Below, piece by piece: positions 20,711 to 30,237 of a stretch of 64,000 nt of DNA. Within the stretch, counting starts at the first letter, position 1. Every line of letters starts with the position of its first letter. Made by a program: the position numbers and the translations under genes. The notes under the pieces are model-generated. The model saw nothing but the letters and a program-made list of their open reading frames with translations. It made no database searches and was not told the DNA's origin. Source of the stretch: Nitrospinae bacterium CG11_big_fil_rev_8_21_14_0_20_45_15 (GTDB lineage Bacteria > Nitrospinota > Nitrospinia > Nitrospinales > VA-1); NCBI GenBank assembly GCA_002787235.1, contig PCWG01000033.1, positions 188,438-252,437 on the forward strand, given 5' to 3'.

Positions 20711-21031
20711 TTATTCGCCAAATGCGGCTTTGAGCAAAGGCTCAACTTCGCCTTTGGCTTCCATTTCGTCCAGAATGTCGGTATCGCCGTAGAATTTGCC
20801 GTCGATAAAAACTTTGGGGAGCGTCGGCCAGTTGGTCATCTTGTTCAAGGCTTCTCTTTTTTGCATATTCTCCAAAACATTCACTACTTCAAAAGGATAT
20901 CCATATTTTGAGAAAAACTGGATGGTCTCTACAGTGAAACCGCATTGAGGTGCGGTTCGTGTGCCTTTTCCATAGATCAAAATTTTATTGTTTTTAACTT
21001 CTTCTTTTATTTCATCGTCTAAATTGGACAT
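20711..21031 (-). CDS. Grx4-type monothiol glutaredoxin
   Basis: ILIYGKGTRTAPQCGFTVETIQFF, NWPTLPKVFIDGKFYGDTDIL. Active-site motif reads CGFT rather than CGFS. Confidence 0.9.
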   Translation of the reverse strand: MSNLDDEIKEEVKNNKILIYGKGTRTAPQCGFTVETIQFFSKYGYPFEVVNVLENMQKREALNKMTNWPTLPKVFIDGKFYGDTDILDEMEAKGEVEPLLKAAFGE

Positions 21032-21098
21032 CTTATGCTCCTATTGCAATCATTGGGTTAAAAGTTATGTTTAATAGGATCGCTTGTGTGAGCGATTT

Positions 21099-21332
21099 TT
21101 ATTCAGGTGTGGCTGTTTTAATTTCTGCGGCATGAATCCGACCATCCTGCATTGCGGGATTCAGGGTTTCTTGAACGGCTCGGTGCCGCTCCATGATATT
21201 CATGCTCTCAAACGCTTTTGAGGTAACGTGGATGATGAAGTGATCCTTCATGCCTGTTTTATCCATGACATTCACATCTGCGTCTGGAATGCCTGATTGT
21301 ACGAGGCCGATCAAATTTTCGATACTGATCAT
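21099..21332 (-). CDS. BolA family protein
   Basis: MKDHFIIHVTSKAFESMNIMERHRAVQETLNPAM...IHAAEIKTATP; next to the Grx4-type glutaredoxin. Confidence 0.9.
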   Translation of the reverse strand: MISIENLIGLVQSGIPDADVNVMDKTGMKDHFIIHVTSKAFESMNIMERHRAVQETLNPAMQDGRIHAAEIKTATPE

Positions 21333-21584
21333 TGACGTCTATTTCTCCTTTGGATGGTTATCCAACCCATTGGGCTGTAGTTGTTTTGATTCAAATTATT
21401 TAAAAAGGTTTTATGGAAGGGGCAAGAAAATTTACGGTCCTTAAAAAAAAATGCCTCAAATGGCTGGTACAGCTAAAAAACACTGCGAAATCCATTCAAC
21501 ACGAATTCTTTGTAGAACCGTATATTACCATCAAATTCGCCCACAATCAAAAGGATGAATGTTCTGGCAGTAAGCTTTGCGACT

Positions 21585-22595
21585 TTAGAATTGTTTCAGA
21601 AAGCGGAGGTCATTTTCGTAAAAGAGGCGGATGTCATGTATCCCGAATTTGAGCATGGCAATGCGCTCGATTCCTAAACCGAAAGCAAAACCCGTCCACT
21701 CTTCAGGATCGTAATTGACCGCGTTGAACACCGCGGGGTCAACCATTCCCGCACCGAGGATCTCCAGCCATCCGGTTTGTGAGCAGACGCGACAGCCCTG
21801 GCCTTTGCACATCACACATTGAATATCCACTTCAGCACTGGGGCAGGTAAAGGGAAAAAAGCTGGGGCGAAAGCGTAATTTTGTGTTTGCACCAAATACC
21901 TTTTGCAGGAATTGATCCATGATCCCTTTCAGATGGCTGAATGAAACGCCTTTATCGACCATCAAACCCTCAATCTGGTGAAACATGGGGGTGTGAGAAA
22001 TATCGGAATCGCAACGGTAAACTTTTCCGGGTGCGATGATGCGAAGAGGAGGCCGGCAATTTTCCATGACATGAATCTGCACCGGCGAGGTGTGCGTGCG
22101 GAGTACGGTTTCTTCTTCCACATAAAAGGTATCCTGCATATCCCGAGCGGGATGTTCCTTGGGAATATTGAGAGCCTCAAAATTATAGTATTCGGTTTCG
22201 ATCTCAGGGCCTTCTTCAACTGAAAATCCAAGGCTGTAAAATATAGAGATGATTTCTTCTGTCACCTGCGTGACGGGGTGCTGAGAACCAAAAGCTTGTC
22301 GGCGTCCTGGAAGCGTCGGATCAAAAGCAGAGCGGGTACTCGCCTTGGGCTGGAGGACGGAGCCGTCTTCAATTTCCTTTAATCTGGACTCGATATAGAC
22401 TTTGAGGTCGTTCAAATGTTTACCGGCCTCGCGTTTTTGATCAGGGGTGAGGGATTTCAGCTCTTTCATTGCCAGTGAAAGACTGCCCTTCTTGCCAATA
22501 TAGTCGGAACGAAGCCGTTGCCATTGCTCGGGTGTAGAAACGGAGGGTGCCTGCGAGTCGAACTCGATACGGATTTGTTTCAATTGGTCTTGCAT
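21585..22595 (-). CDS. pheS: Phenylalanyl-tRNA synthetase alpha subunit
   Basis: HPVTQVTEEIISIFYSLGF, EHPARDMQDTFYV, LRTHTSPVQIHVM, GLGIERIAMLKFGIHDIRLFYENDLRFLKQF. Confidence 0.97.
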   Translation of the reverse strand: MQDQLKQIRIEFDSQAPSVSTPEQWQRLRSDYIGKKGSLSLAMKELKSLTPDQKREAGKHLNDLKVYIESRLKEIEDGSVLQPKASTRSAFDPTLPGRRQAFGSQHPVTQVTEEIISIFYSLGFSVEEGPEIETEYYNFEALNIPKEHPARDMQDTFYVEEETVLRTHTSPVQIHVMENCRPPLRIIAPGKVYRCDSDISHTPMFHQIEGLMVDKGVSFSHLKGIMDQFLQKVFGANTKLRFRPSFFPFTCPSAEVDIQCVMCKGQGCRVCSQTGWLEILGAGMVDPAVFNAVNYDPEEWTGFAFGLGIERIAMLKFGIHDIRLFYENDLRFLKQF

Positions 22596-23042
22596 AATTT
22601 TGGTGGCCAGGTTCTCTGTGAAAATGGATAATCGCTACCGCTCCTGTAATGCAAGGCTTCTGTTTGCCAGCCCCAGGCTTTATCTGTTCTGTTGTTTTGA
22701 AACCAATTTCTGCTGGTAGGTGTGAAAATTCTTCGATCGAGCAGGATCAGTAGTTTTCAACGATTGCCACGCCTGGGTTCATACTCCAGAGAGAAAAACG
22801 GTATGCGCGTTGGCAGGAGAAGGGATTTTTATGATTGTGCGAAATTACGGGAACGCTGGTAAACGCACACGCTTCTACCGCTCAGACGGGTGTCACCTGC
22901 GTCCAGAGGTGGCGTTTGAGGGGCCACAAATGGCAACCCATCAGCTACTTCCATGATGGGTTGCGCGAAATGATGGACGCAACTAAACTCGATCCGCAAA
23001 ACACACGGACTCTCTGGCTTGATACCTTTGCCGAGACGTTGC

Positions 23043-23411
23043 CTATGCAGGAACGGCTTGCAAATGTTCGCGTGCTGTCTTTGTCAATGCCCTGAAGGAT
23101 GCTTCATTTTCAATAGCCATATTGGACAAAACTTTTCGGTCCAGCTCGATATTGGCTTTTTTGAGTCCATGCATGAACTTGCTGTAGGTCAGACCTTCAG
23201 CGCGAACAGCGGCATTGATTCGTGCAATCCACAGACGACGGAAATCTCGTTTTCTAACACGTCTGTCGCGGTAAGCATAGCTAAGAGCTTTGAGTACGGC
23301 TTCTTTAGCTTTGCGATAGTTTCTGCTTCGCATACCGCGAAATCCCTTTGCCAACTTCAGGATTTTTTTGCGGCGATTTCTTGATATTGTTCCGTTAACT
23401 GCTCGGGCCAT
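23043..23411 (-). CDS. rplT: 50S ribosomal protein L20
   Basis: [26 protein letters not shown]...[49 protein letters not shown]. Confidence 0.97.
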   Translation of the reverse strand: MARAVNGTISRNRRKKILKLAKGFRGMRSRNYRKAKEAVLKALSYAYRDRRVRKRDFRRLWIARINAAVRAEGLTYSKFMHGLKKANIELDRKVLSNMAIENEASFRALTKTAREHLQAVPA

Positions 23412-23461
23412 CTGATTCTCCTTTAATTTCCGTCAATGCGTTGTTCTGAGTACAAGGGATG

Positions 23462-23659
23462 TTAGGCATAGGGAGTCAAACGTTTCACACGTTTGGCGGC
23501 TCCACCTGTCAAGATATCCGATTTTCTCAGATTTCTTTTTCTCTTGGTCGTTTTTGAAGTCAGGATATGGCTGGTGAAGGCTTTATTGCGCTTGATTTTG
23601 CCTGTTCCTGTTCTGGAAAAACGTTTGGCTGTGCTTTTGTGGGTCTTCATTTTAGGCAT
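23462..23659 (-). CDS. rpmI: 50S ribosomal protein L35
   Basis: [46 protein letters not shown]. Confidence 0.95.
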   Translation of the reverse strand: MPKMKTHKSTAKRFSRTGTGKIKRNKAFTSHILTSKTTKRKRNLRKSDILTGGAAKRVKRLTPYA

Positions 23660-23704
23660 AATATTATCTTTCGTAGTTCTTTTAGCTAAGCGATTTAAAA
23701 ACTG

Positions 23705-24220
23705 TTATTTTTTCTTCGTATTTGGGGCCAATACCATCATCAAGGTTCTTCCTTCTTGCTTGGAAGATTGTTCCACAATGGTGGTTTCTTCAGTTTCTTT
23801 TACGATTCTATCCAGTATCTCTTGCCCCTTATTGCGGTGAACAATTTCGCGACCGCGAAAAAAGATCACTACTTTAACTTTATCTCCGGCTTCTATGAAG
23901 CGACGCACATGCTTGAGCTTGAAATCATAGTCGTGTTCATCGGTTGTCGGTCGAAATTTGACTTCTTTCAGATGAATAATTTTTTGATTTTTCTTAGCTT
24001 CGTGGGCGCGTTTGCTCTGTCGATACTTGAACTTGCCATAATCCATCACTCGACAAACAGGAGGTACGGCATTTGGCGCAACTTCCACCAAATCCATTTC
24101 TTGGTCTTTGGCTAACGCGAGAGCTTCGGGTACCGACATTGTGCCTAGGGGATCGCCATTCTCTGCGATGACGCTCACTTCCTTGGCACGAATCATTTGG
24201 TTTATGCGTTGCTTTTTAAT
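23705..24220 (-). CDS. infC: Translation initiation factor IF-3, probable ATT (AUU) start
   Basis: IF3 sequence (DLVEVAPNAVPPVCRVMDYGKFKYRQSKRAHEAKKNQKIIHLKEVKFRP). The ORF track starts at ATG 24196, but in-frame KKQRINQ precedes it, beginning at ATT 24220..24218 with a GAAGGAG Shine-Dalgarno 7 nt upstream. Confidence 0.9.
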   Translation of the reverse strand: MKKQRINQMIRAKEVSVIAENGDPLGTMSVPEALALAKDQEMDLVEVAPNAVPPVCRVMDYGKFKYRQSKRAHEAKKNQKIIHLKEVKFRPTTDEHDYDFKLKHVRRFIEAGDKVKVVIFFRGREIVHRNKGQEILDRIVKETEETTIVEQSSKQEGRTLMMVLAPNTKKK

Positions 24221-24292
24221 TAAGAAACTCCTTCGTAGTAATAAATTATCGCTAATACCTGCTCGATCATTGCTTGTCTAAAGCCAAGCGGA

Positions 24293-26047
24293 TCATTCAA
24301 GTATATCTATGTACTTTTCTTCTATTTCCCGTTTTAGGGTTTCTAGAAACGCCTCAATTTTAAGCGTTTCCGTCAGCTTGGAGCGTCGCTTTCTTACAGC
24401 GATCACCTGATCCTCTGCTTCCTGACTTCCCAAAACAATCATATATGGGATTTTCTGCATTTGGGCCTCTCTGATTTTGAACCCAATCTTTTCATTTCGC
24501 AAGTCTTTTTCAACACGAATTCCTTCTTTTTTCAGTTTTTGTGCAACTTCTTCTGAATATTCGTGGTGCGCGTCGGTGATGGGAAGGATTATGACTTGTA
24601 CGGGGGCCATCCATAATGGGAAGGCTCCGGCATAATGTTCGATCAAACATCCGAAAAATCTTTCCAATGAACCCATCAGAGCACGATGAATCATGACAGG
24701 TTGACAACGTTTGCCATCTTCCTCAATGTAGCTGATTTCGAAACGATGCGGCAGGTTGAAATCGACCTGAATGGTGGAAACTTGCCAAAATCGGTTGAGG
24801 CTGTCTTTGATTTTAATGTCTATCTTGGGTCCGTAAAAAACGCCTTCGCCAGGATCGACTTCGTATTCGATCCCTGTGGTTTTAAGGGCGTTTTCCAGTG
24901 CGCTGGTTGCACTTTCCCAATCGCTCTCAGCTCCGACAAATTTTTCGGGTCGGGTGCTTAAGTAAACTTTGTATTCGTGGAACCCGAAAGACTTTAATAT
25001 GAAAAGAATAAAGTCGAGGGTTTTTGAAATTTCTTCTTCGATCTGGTTGAATCGGCAAAACAGATGCGCGTCGTCTTGTGTGAAACCGCGCACACGCAAT
25101 AACCCGTGCAATGCACCGGAGCGTTCGTAACGGTAGACGGTTCCCAATTCGGCGAAGCGGATAGGGAGGTCGCGATAACTTCGCAGTCGGCTTTGGAAGA
25201 TTTGGATATGGAACGGACAGTTCATGGGTTTCATCACATATTCTTTGCCCTCGATATCCATGGGCGAAAAAATATTCTCTTTGTAAAATTCCATGTGTCC
25301 GCTGGTTTTCCATAAATCAACTCGTGCGGCGTGCGGGGTGTAAACCAGTTCGTAGCCGTTGGCAAAATGTTCGTTTTTCCAGAACTCTTCGATCAGATGA
25401 CGTATTCGTGCGCCTTTGGGATGCCATAAGATGAGTCCAGGGCCAATGTCGTCATTCATCGTGTACAGGTCGAGCTCTTTGCCCAGTTTTCGATGATCGC
25501 GCTTTTTGGCCTCTTCGAGCCGTGTGATATAGGCTTTCAGTTCTTTTTTGTCGTTCCAGGCAGTGCCGTAAATGCGTTGCAAAACCGGGTTGCGTTCGTC
25601 TCCACGCCAGTAGGCGGAGGAGGTGTGCAATAGCTTGAAAACGGGGATGTCTTTCGTCGATCCGACATGCGGTCCGCGACAAAGGTCGGTGAACTCGCCC
25701 TGACTGTAAGTGGTTATGGTTTCGCCATCGGGGAAACTTTCGATAATTTCTACCTTGAATGACTCGCCCATCTCTTTGAATTTCTTAATCGCTTCGTCGC
25801 GGGGAATCTCTTTGCGTACGATTTCCAAACCTTTTTTGGAAAGCTCAAGCATACGAGCTTCAATCGTTGCCAGATCTTCGGGAACAAAAGGCGTGGGGCG
25901 TTGAAAGTCGTAATAAAATCCGTCTTCTATGACCGGGCCGATGGTGACTTTGGTTTCCGGAAAAAGCTGTTGTACGGCTTGCGCCATCAAGTGGGCGGCA
26001 CTGTGACGAATGGTTTCGAGATCGTATTTTATCTTTGGGTCATTCAT
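24293..26047 (-). CDS. thrS: Threonyl-tRNA synthetase without N-terminal TGS domain
   Basis: Starts directly at IRHSAAHLMAQAVQQLFP (editing domain); class II motifs MNCPFHIQIFQ, FRFRxAELGTVYRYE-like, PVMIHRALMGSLERFFG. Confidence 0.95.
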   Translation of the reverse strand: MNDPKIKYDLETIRHSAAHLMAQAVQQLFPETKVTIGPVIEDGFYYDFQRPTPFVPEDLATIEARMLELSKKGLEIVRKEIPRDEAIKKFKEMGESFKVEIIESFPDGETITTYSQGEFTDLCRGPHVGSTKDIPVFKLLHTSSAYWRGDERNPVLQRIYGTAWNDKKELKAYITRLEEAKKRDHRKLGKELDLYTMNDDIGPGLILWHPKGARIRHLIEEFWKNEHFANGYELVYTPHAARVDLWKTSGHMEFYKENIFSPMDIEGKEYVMKPMNCPFHIQIFQSRLRSYRDLPIRFAELGTVYRYERSGALHGLLRVRGFTQDDAHLFCRFNQIEEEISKTLDFILFILKSFGFHEYKVYLSTRPEKFVGAESDWESATSALENALKTTGIEYEVDPGEGVFYGPKIDIKIKDSLNRFWQVSTIQVDFNLPHRFEISYIEEDGKRCQPVMIHRALMGSLERFFGCLIEHYAGAFPLWMAPVQVIILPITDAHHEYSEEVAQKLKKEGIRVEKDLRNEKIGFKIREAQMQKIPYMIVLGSQEAEDQVIAVRKRRSKLTETLKIEAFLETLKREIEEKYIDILE

Positions 26048-26192
26048 AAATTATAAAGATACCATTAACCCTTTGTTTGCAACAGTTAAAGGGTGGCTTG
26101 TTGTTGCCGTTTTTCTGTTCGGAGACTGTCTGGATATTTGAAAGAAAGGAATTCAGTCTGTTTCGGAAAGCTAAATGTCTTTCAACGAAAAA

Positions 26193-26264
26193 TAGGCACG
26201 GGCGGTTTCGAACCGCCGACCCCTTGCATGTCAAGCAAGTACTCTACCCCTGAGCTACGCGCCT
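26193..26264 (-). tRNA. tRNA-Val (anticodon GAC)
   Basis: Minus strand AGGCGCGTAGCTCAGGGGTAGAGTACTTGCTTGACATGCAAGGGGTCGGCGGTTCGAAACCGCCCGTGCCTA folds as a cloverleaf with anticodon loop TTGACAT. Confidence 0.95.
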
Positions 26265-26470
26265 GAATTTCCAAACGATTGGTGGGTATTTTAAGGTCAA
26301 ACCGGATTTTGTCAAGAAAAAACCCTTGGCCTGTTACCGGGAATCGTGTTCATGATGTTTTGAACAATCTGCCGACTTATAAATATGAAGTGTTTTGATC
26401 GTTGCACACCTGTTTTCCGAAGCTCATCTCTTTGATTTTAGATCAGTAAGAGTCAGCATTCAAATATATT

Positions 26471-26755
26471 TCAGGGGGTGGTGCTTCCTTCGCTGTCGGT
26501 CTCTTCGTTTTCAAACTGAAAACGTTCGTTGAGTGTGTGCAGATCCTTCTTGTTTTTATTGATCTTTTTTAAAAGCTGACGCGATTCGTCATCGGGGAAG
26601 AGGGCGTTCAAATCTTTGTCGGCATCTGGAAACAGGACATTGAGGTCAATCCCAATTTCTTCAACTGGAGGTTGAGAGGATGCCTCTGTTGTCAATGGGC
26701 CTTCTTCTTGCGATTGATTTTCTTGACTATCGGGTAATTGTTGATTGTCTTCCAT
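26471..26755 (-). CDS. Small acidic hypothetical protein
   Basis: 94 aa; contains the partial repeat DLNVLFPDAD / DLNALFPDDE. Confidence 0.5.
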   Translation of the reverse strand: MEDNQQLPDSQENQSQEEGPLTTEASSQPPVEEIGIDLNVLFPDADKDLNALFPDDESRQLLKKINKNKKDLHTLNERFQFENEETDSEGSTTP

Positions 26756-26774
26756 GATTTTATTCTTTCATTTT

Positions 26775-27257
26775 TTAGAAACGAGCGAGCCAAACTCCAC
26801 AAAAAGCGGCGAGTACAATGGCTCCCAGAGACAGGACGCCCAGTTGTTGCATTTTTTTCAGGACGCTGGGAACAAGTGCGCGGTTTTCTGGAACGAGATC
26901 GAGATGCTCGATGCGTGTGCGTAATGAAAATGCGGAATACACGCTGAGAAAAAATGCGGCGATCACAAATATCATTTTGAAGCCGAACAGATTGTAATAA
27001 CCGGCTTTCAGGTTGACTTGATTGGCGTAATTTTCCATCAGGTAATAGACACCTGAGCCGATGAGCACAATCACGCAAACAAACACCGTCGGTGCGAGGG
27101 TTTCGAAAGCTTTGTAGCTGACACTGTGTTCTTCCGCTGTTTTGGGCTGGGGAATTTTTTGCATTGCGGGCAGAAAGAGCAAAAGGGTATAGGTCAAACT
27201 TCCAATGGCCACGCCTGCGGCGGCAAGGTGTATGAATATGATGATGTTGTTCGTCAT
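26775..27257 (-). CDS. Small integral membrane protein (CopD-like)
   Basis: Four predicted TM segments (IIIFIHLAAAGVAIGSLTYTLLLFL...); upstream of the acidic ORF and next to pepA. Confidence 0.65.
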   Translation of the reverse strand: MTNNIIIFIHLAAAGVAIGSLTYTLLLFLPAMQKIPQPKTAEEHSVSYKAFETLAPTVFVCVIVLIGSGVYYLMENYANQVNLKAGYYNLFGFKMIFVIAAFFLSVYSAFSLRTRIEHLDLVPENRALVPSVLKKMQQLGVLSLGAIVLAAFCGVWLARF

Positions 27258-27263
27258 TGCAGA

Positions 27264-28790
27264 TCAGGAAATATTTTCAAGATAGTGAATGAGTAGTCGC
27301 ACGCCAAAACCGGAGGCTCCTTTGGGAATATAGGGCTTGTCCAGTTCCCAGGCAACGCCTGCGATGTCTAAATGAGCCCAAGGAGTCTTGTCGTCAACAA
27401 AGGCTTTTAAAAATGCGGCGGCGGTGATGGTTCCTGCTCCAACATTGGGTGCCGAGATATTTTTCAGATCGGCGATGTCGCTTTTGACCGCTTTTTCGTG
27501 CTCTTCCCACAAAGGCAGGTTCCAAAGTCGTTCGCCGCTGGTTTCTCCGCTTGCGATCAATTGTTGAATGAGGTCTGCATTGTTGCCGATGACAGCACCG
27601 GCCTGATGGCCGAGAGCGACTACGCAGGCACCGGTCAGGGTAGCGAGATCAATCACCGCTCGGGGTTTGTATCTTGCTGAATAAGTCAGCGCATCGGCGA
27701 GTACGAGACGGCCTTCTGCATCGGTGTTCAATACTTCGATGGTTTTGCCTGACATGGATTTGAGAATATCTCCGGGCTTGATGGCATTGCCACTTGGCAT
27801 ATTCTCAGCGGCAGGCACGAGACCCACTACATTGATGGGGAGTTTGAGGCTGGCCGCGGCTTGCAAGGCACCAATGGTTGCGGCTCCTCCTGACATGTCC
27901 ATCTTCATTTCACCCATATTGGCCGATGGTTTGATGGAGATGCCACCGGTGTCGAAGGTGATTCCTTTGCCGACAATGACAACGGGGGCCTGCTTCTTGG
28001 GTCCGCCCTTGTACTCCATCACAATCAGAGCGGGAGGCTCAGTGCTTCCCTGGCTGACACCCAGCAGGGCTCCCATGCCGAATTTTTCCATTTCCTTACG
28101 GCCCAGAATCTTGCAGGTGAATTGATTCGCACGCGCGACTTTTTTTGCGGTTTGCGCAAGAAAGGTTGGTGTGGCGCGGTTGCCGGGATGTGAGATGAGA
28201 TCACGTGCGGTGAACACGGCGTCAACAATTTTGTGGGCTTTTTGTGCGGACTTGCGCGCGATGGCTTGATTTGAAGCATCGGTCAAAAGTGAAAGCTCTT
28301 CCAAACTGTCGTTTTGATTCTTGGATTTTTTGTCTTTGCTTTTGTATTCCTCAAAACGGTACAAACTGAGAAGGGCTCCCTCAGCAAGGGCGCATGCAAT
28401 ATGTTCAGGTTCTATTTTGAGATTATTTTTTTTGTCACCTGTCAAATCGGGAACAGCGAGAGAAAGAGACGTGGTTTTGTTTTTTTCAATTTGTTTGAGT
28501 GCGGTTGCAGAAGCTTGTCGTAATTTTTCCGCAGTGACTTCTTTGTCGGGTCCCAATCCCACGAGTAAAATGGCTTTGGGTTTGATGTTTCCCAAAGTGT
28601 CCAGCCACAGTGTTTGATTTGCCTTTCCTTCAAAACGTTTATTTTTATAGGCTGAGGAAATTGCGCCATTTAATTTTTGATCGATCTCTTTCAACGTTGC
28701 ATCGGGTTTTTCCTCTTCAGGACGAAATAGAGTCAAACAGTCCGTATTATGGGAGATAAACGCATCGGTTTTTATTTTTATGGGTTTCAT
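27264..28790 (-). CDS. pepA: Leucyl aminopeptidase
   Basis: GKGITFDTGGISIKPSANMGEMKMDMSGGAATIGA, EVLNTDAEGRLVLADAL. Confidence 0.96.
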   Translation of the reverse strand: MKPIKIKTDAFISHNTDCLTLFRPEEEKPDATLKEIDQKLNGAISSAYKNKRFEGKANQTLWLDTLGNIKPKAILLVGLGPDKEVTAEKLRQASATALKQIEKNKTTSLSLAVPDLTGDKKNNLKIEPEHIACALAEGALLSLYRFEEYKSKDKKSKNQNDSLEELSLLTDASNQAIARKSAQKAHKIVDAVFTARDLISHPGNRATPTFLAQTAKKVARANQFTCKILGRKEMEKFGMGALLGVSQGSTEPPALIVMEYKGGPKKQAPVVIVGKGITFDTGGISIKPSANMGEMKMDMSGGAATIGALQAAASLKLPINVVGLVPAAENMPSGNAIKPGDILKSMSGKTIEVLNTDAEGRLVLADALTYSARYKPRAVIDLATLTGACVVALGHQAGAVIGNNADLIQQLIASGETSGERLWNLPLWEEHEKAVKSDIADLKNISAPNVGAGTITAAAFLKAFVDDKTPWAHLDIAGVAWELDKPYIPKGASGFGVRLLIHYLENIS

Positions 28791-28959
28791 GCTGGAAGTG
28801 GATTTGAAAGATTAAAGGGTAGCTTTATTGAATTTGCGCGGCTACTGGGTATTTGTCGAAAACAAATAAAACTTTTGAGCTTAGAATTCTAACTCTTATG
28901 CAGGATGGCAATCAACACCAAAATTTTAGCGAATTTTTGGGTTGGTTGCTTTATGAAAA

Positions 28960-30060
28960 TCATTCTTTGTACGCTGGGAAATCTGTGTATCCTTCTTTCT
29001 CAAATGAATACCATAGGCTCAGGTCGGCCTCTGGTGCCAATGGCCAGCCATTGTAAAATCGTTCTACCAGGTCGGGATTACTGATAAAAGGTCGACCGAA
29101 GGCGATCATATCGGCACTATTATTTGCGATGGCAAGTTCAGCTGAGTCTTGTGTGTAGCCGCAATTCCCGATCAGGGGACCGCTGAAAACTTTTCTGAAA
29201 TCATTTAGAGTCATAGGCTCGCCCAACTCATGGAAGCCAAAAACAAGTCCATCCAGCACATGGAGATAAGCCAGGCCAATCGGGGCAAGTTGCGTTGCTA
29301 TATATGTGAAGGTTTCCCTGAAATCGGGGGACCCCATATCATTGAAGATACCGTTGGGACTCAATCGGGCACCGACTCGATTTGCGGGCCAGATTTCTGT
29401 TATTGCGGTGACCACTTCCTTGAGGAAACGGAATCGATTTGCAATGCTCCCGCCATAAATATCGGTGCGTTTGTTTGTTTTTGATTGTAGAAATTGATCG
29501 ATGAGATAGCCATTTGCGGAATGAATTTCTACGCCGTCAAACCCCGCTTCTTTTGCACGTCTTGCCGCTTGTTTGTAGTCATCCACGATTGATGGAATTT
29601 CTTCTGTGTCAAGAGCGCGAGGTGTCTCGTATGCGACTTTCCCCAGTGGTGTGCGAATGTATTCTTCATTCAACTTGATGGCAGAGGGGGCAACGGGCAG
29701 TTCGCCTTCATGGAAAGAGCTGTGAGAGGCGCGACCCATGTGCCAGAGCTGGAGAAATATTTTGGACCCTTTATCGTGAACGGCTTGAGTGACCTGTTTC
29801 CATGCTTCTGCTTGTTCATCCAGATAAATTCCGGGCGAATTGAGCCAGCCAATGGCTTGTTTGGATATGACGGTTGCTTCGGAGATCAGCAAGCCGGCGG
29901 ACGCTCTTTGAGCATAATACTCGGCCATCAAGCTGTTTGGCATTCTGCTTGTCCCTGCTCGGGCGCGGGTCAAGGGAGCCAGTACCACACGATTTTTCAG
30001 TTCCAGATCATCCAATTGAATCGGACTGAGTAGATGGGGTGATTTTGATTTGCTTGTCAT
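28960..30060 (-). CDS. Alkene reductase / Old Yellow Enzyme family NADH:flavin oxidoreductase
   Basis: LKNRVVLAPLTRARAGTSRMPN, QLWHMGRASH, GFDGVEIHSANGYLIDQFLQSKTNKRTDIYGGSIANRFRF, NSADMIAFGRPFISNPDLVERF. Confidence 0.93.
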   Translation of the reverse strand: MTSKSKSPHLLSPIQLDDLELKNRVVLAPLTRARAGTSRMPNSLMAEYYAQRASAGLLISEATVISKQAIGWLNSPGIYLDEQAEAWKQVTQAVHDKGSKIFLQLWHMGRASHSSFHEGELPVAPSAIKLNEEYIRTPLGKVAYETPRALDTEEIPSIVDDYKQAARRAKEAGFDGVEIHSANGYLIDQFLQSKTNKRTDIYGGSIANRFRFLKEVVTAITEIWPANRVGARLSPNGIFNDMGSPDFRETFTYIATQLAPIGLAYLHVLDGLVFGFHELGEPMTLNDFRKVFSGPLIGNCGYTQDSAELAIANNSADMIAFGRPFISNPDLVERFYNGWPLAPEADLSLWYSFEKEGYTDFPAYKE

Positions 30061-30177
30061 CGAAAAAGATTCCTGACTGTATAAAGTAGTGTCTTCGAAT
30101 TTTAATTGAATTTAAAAATATCCACCGATTTCAAAATCTATCTGCCGGCAAATCAACTGTCTTTAGCTTGACAAGTT

Positions 30178-30195
30178 AACTGCCAGTTGGCAGTT
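30178..30195. promoter_or_regulatory. Palindromic operator-like site between OYE and putP
   Basis: Perfect inverted repeat AACTGCC-agtt-GGCAGTT, just downstream of a TTGACA (-35-like, 30168-30173). Confidence 0.55.
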
Positions 30196-30237
30196 TATCA
30201 ATATGAAAGTTACTACTCCAACGGGAAAATTTTTTGT

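Noticed and set aside
22835-23095. Plus-strand 86-aa ORF in the rplT-pheS gap
   Set aside because: Overlaps the rplT 3' end antisense, no RBS or family recognised; kept only as part of the unexplained intergenic region.
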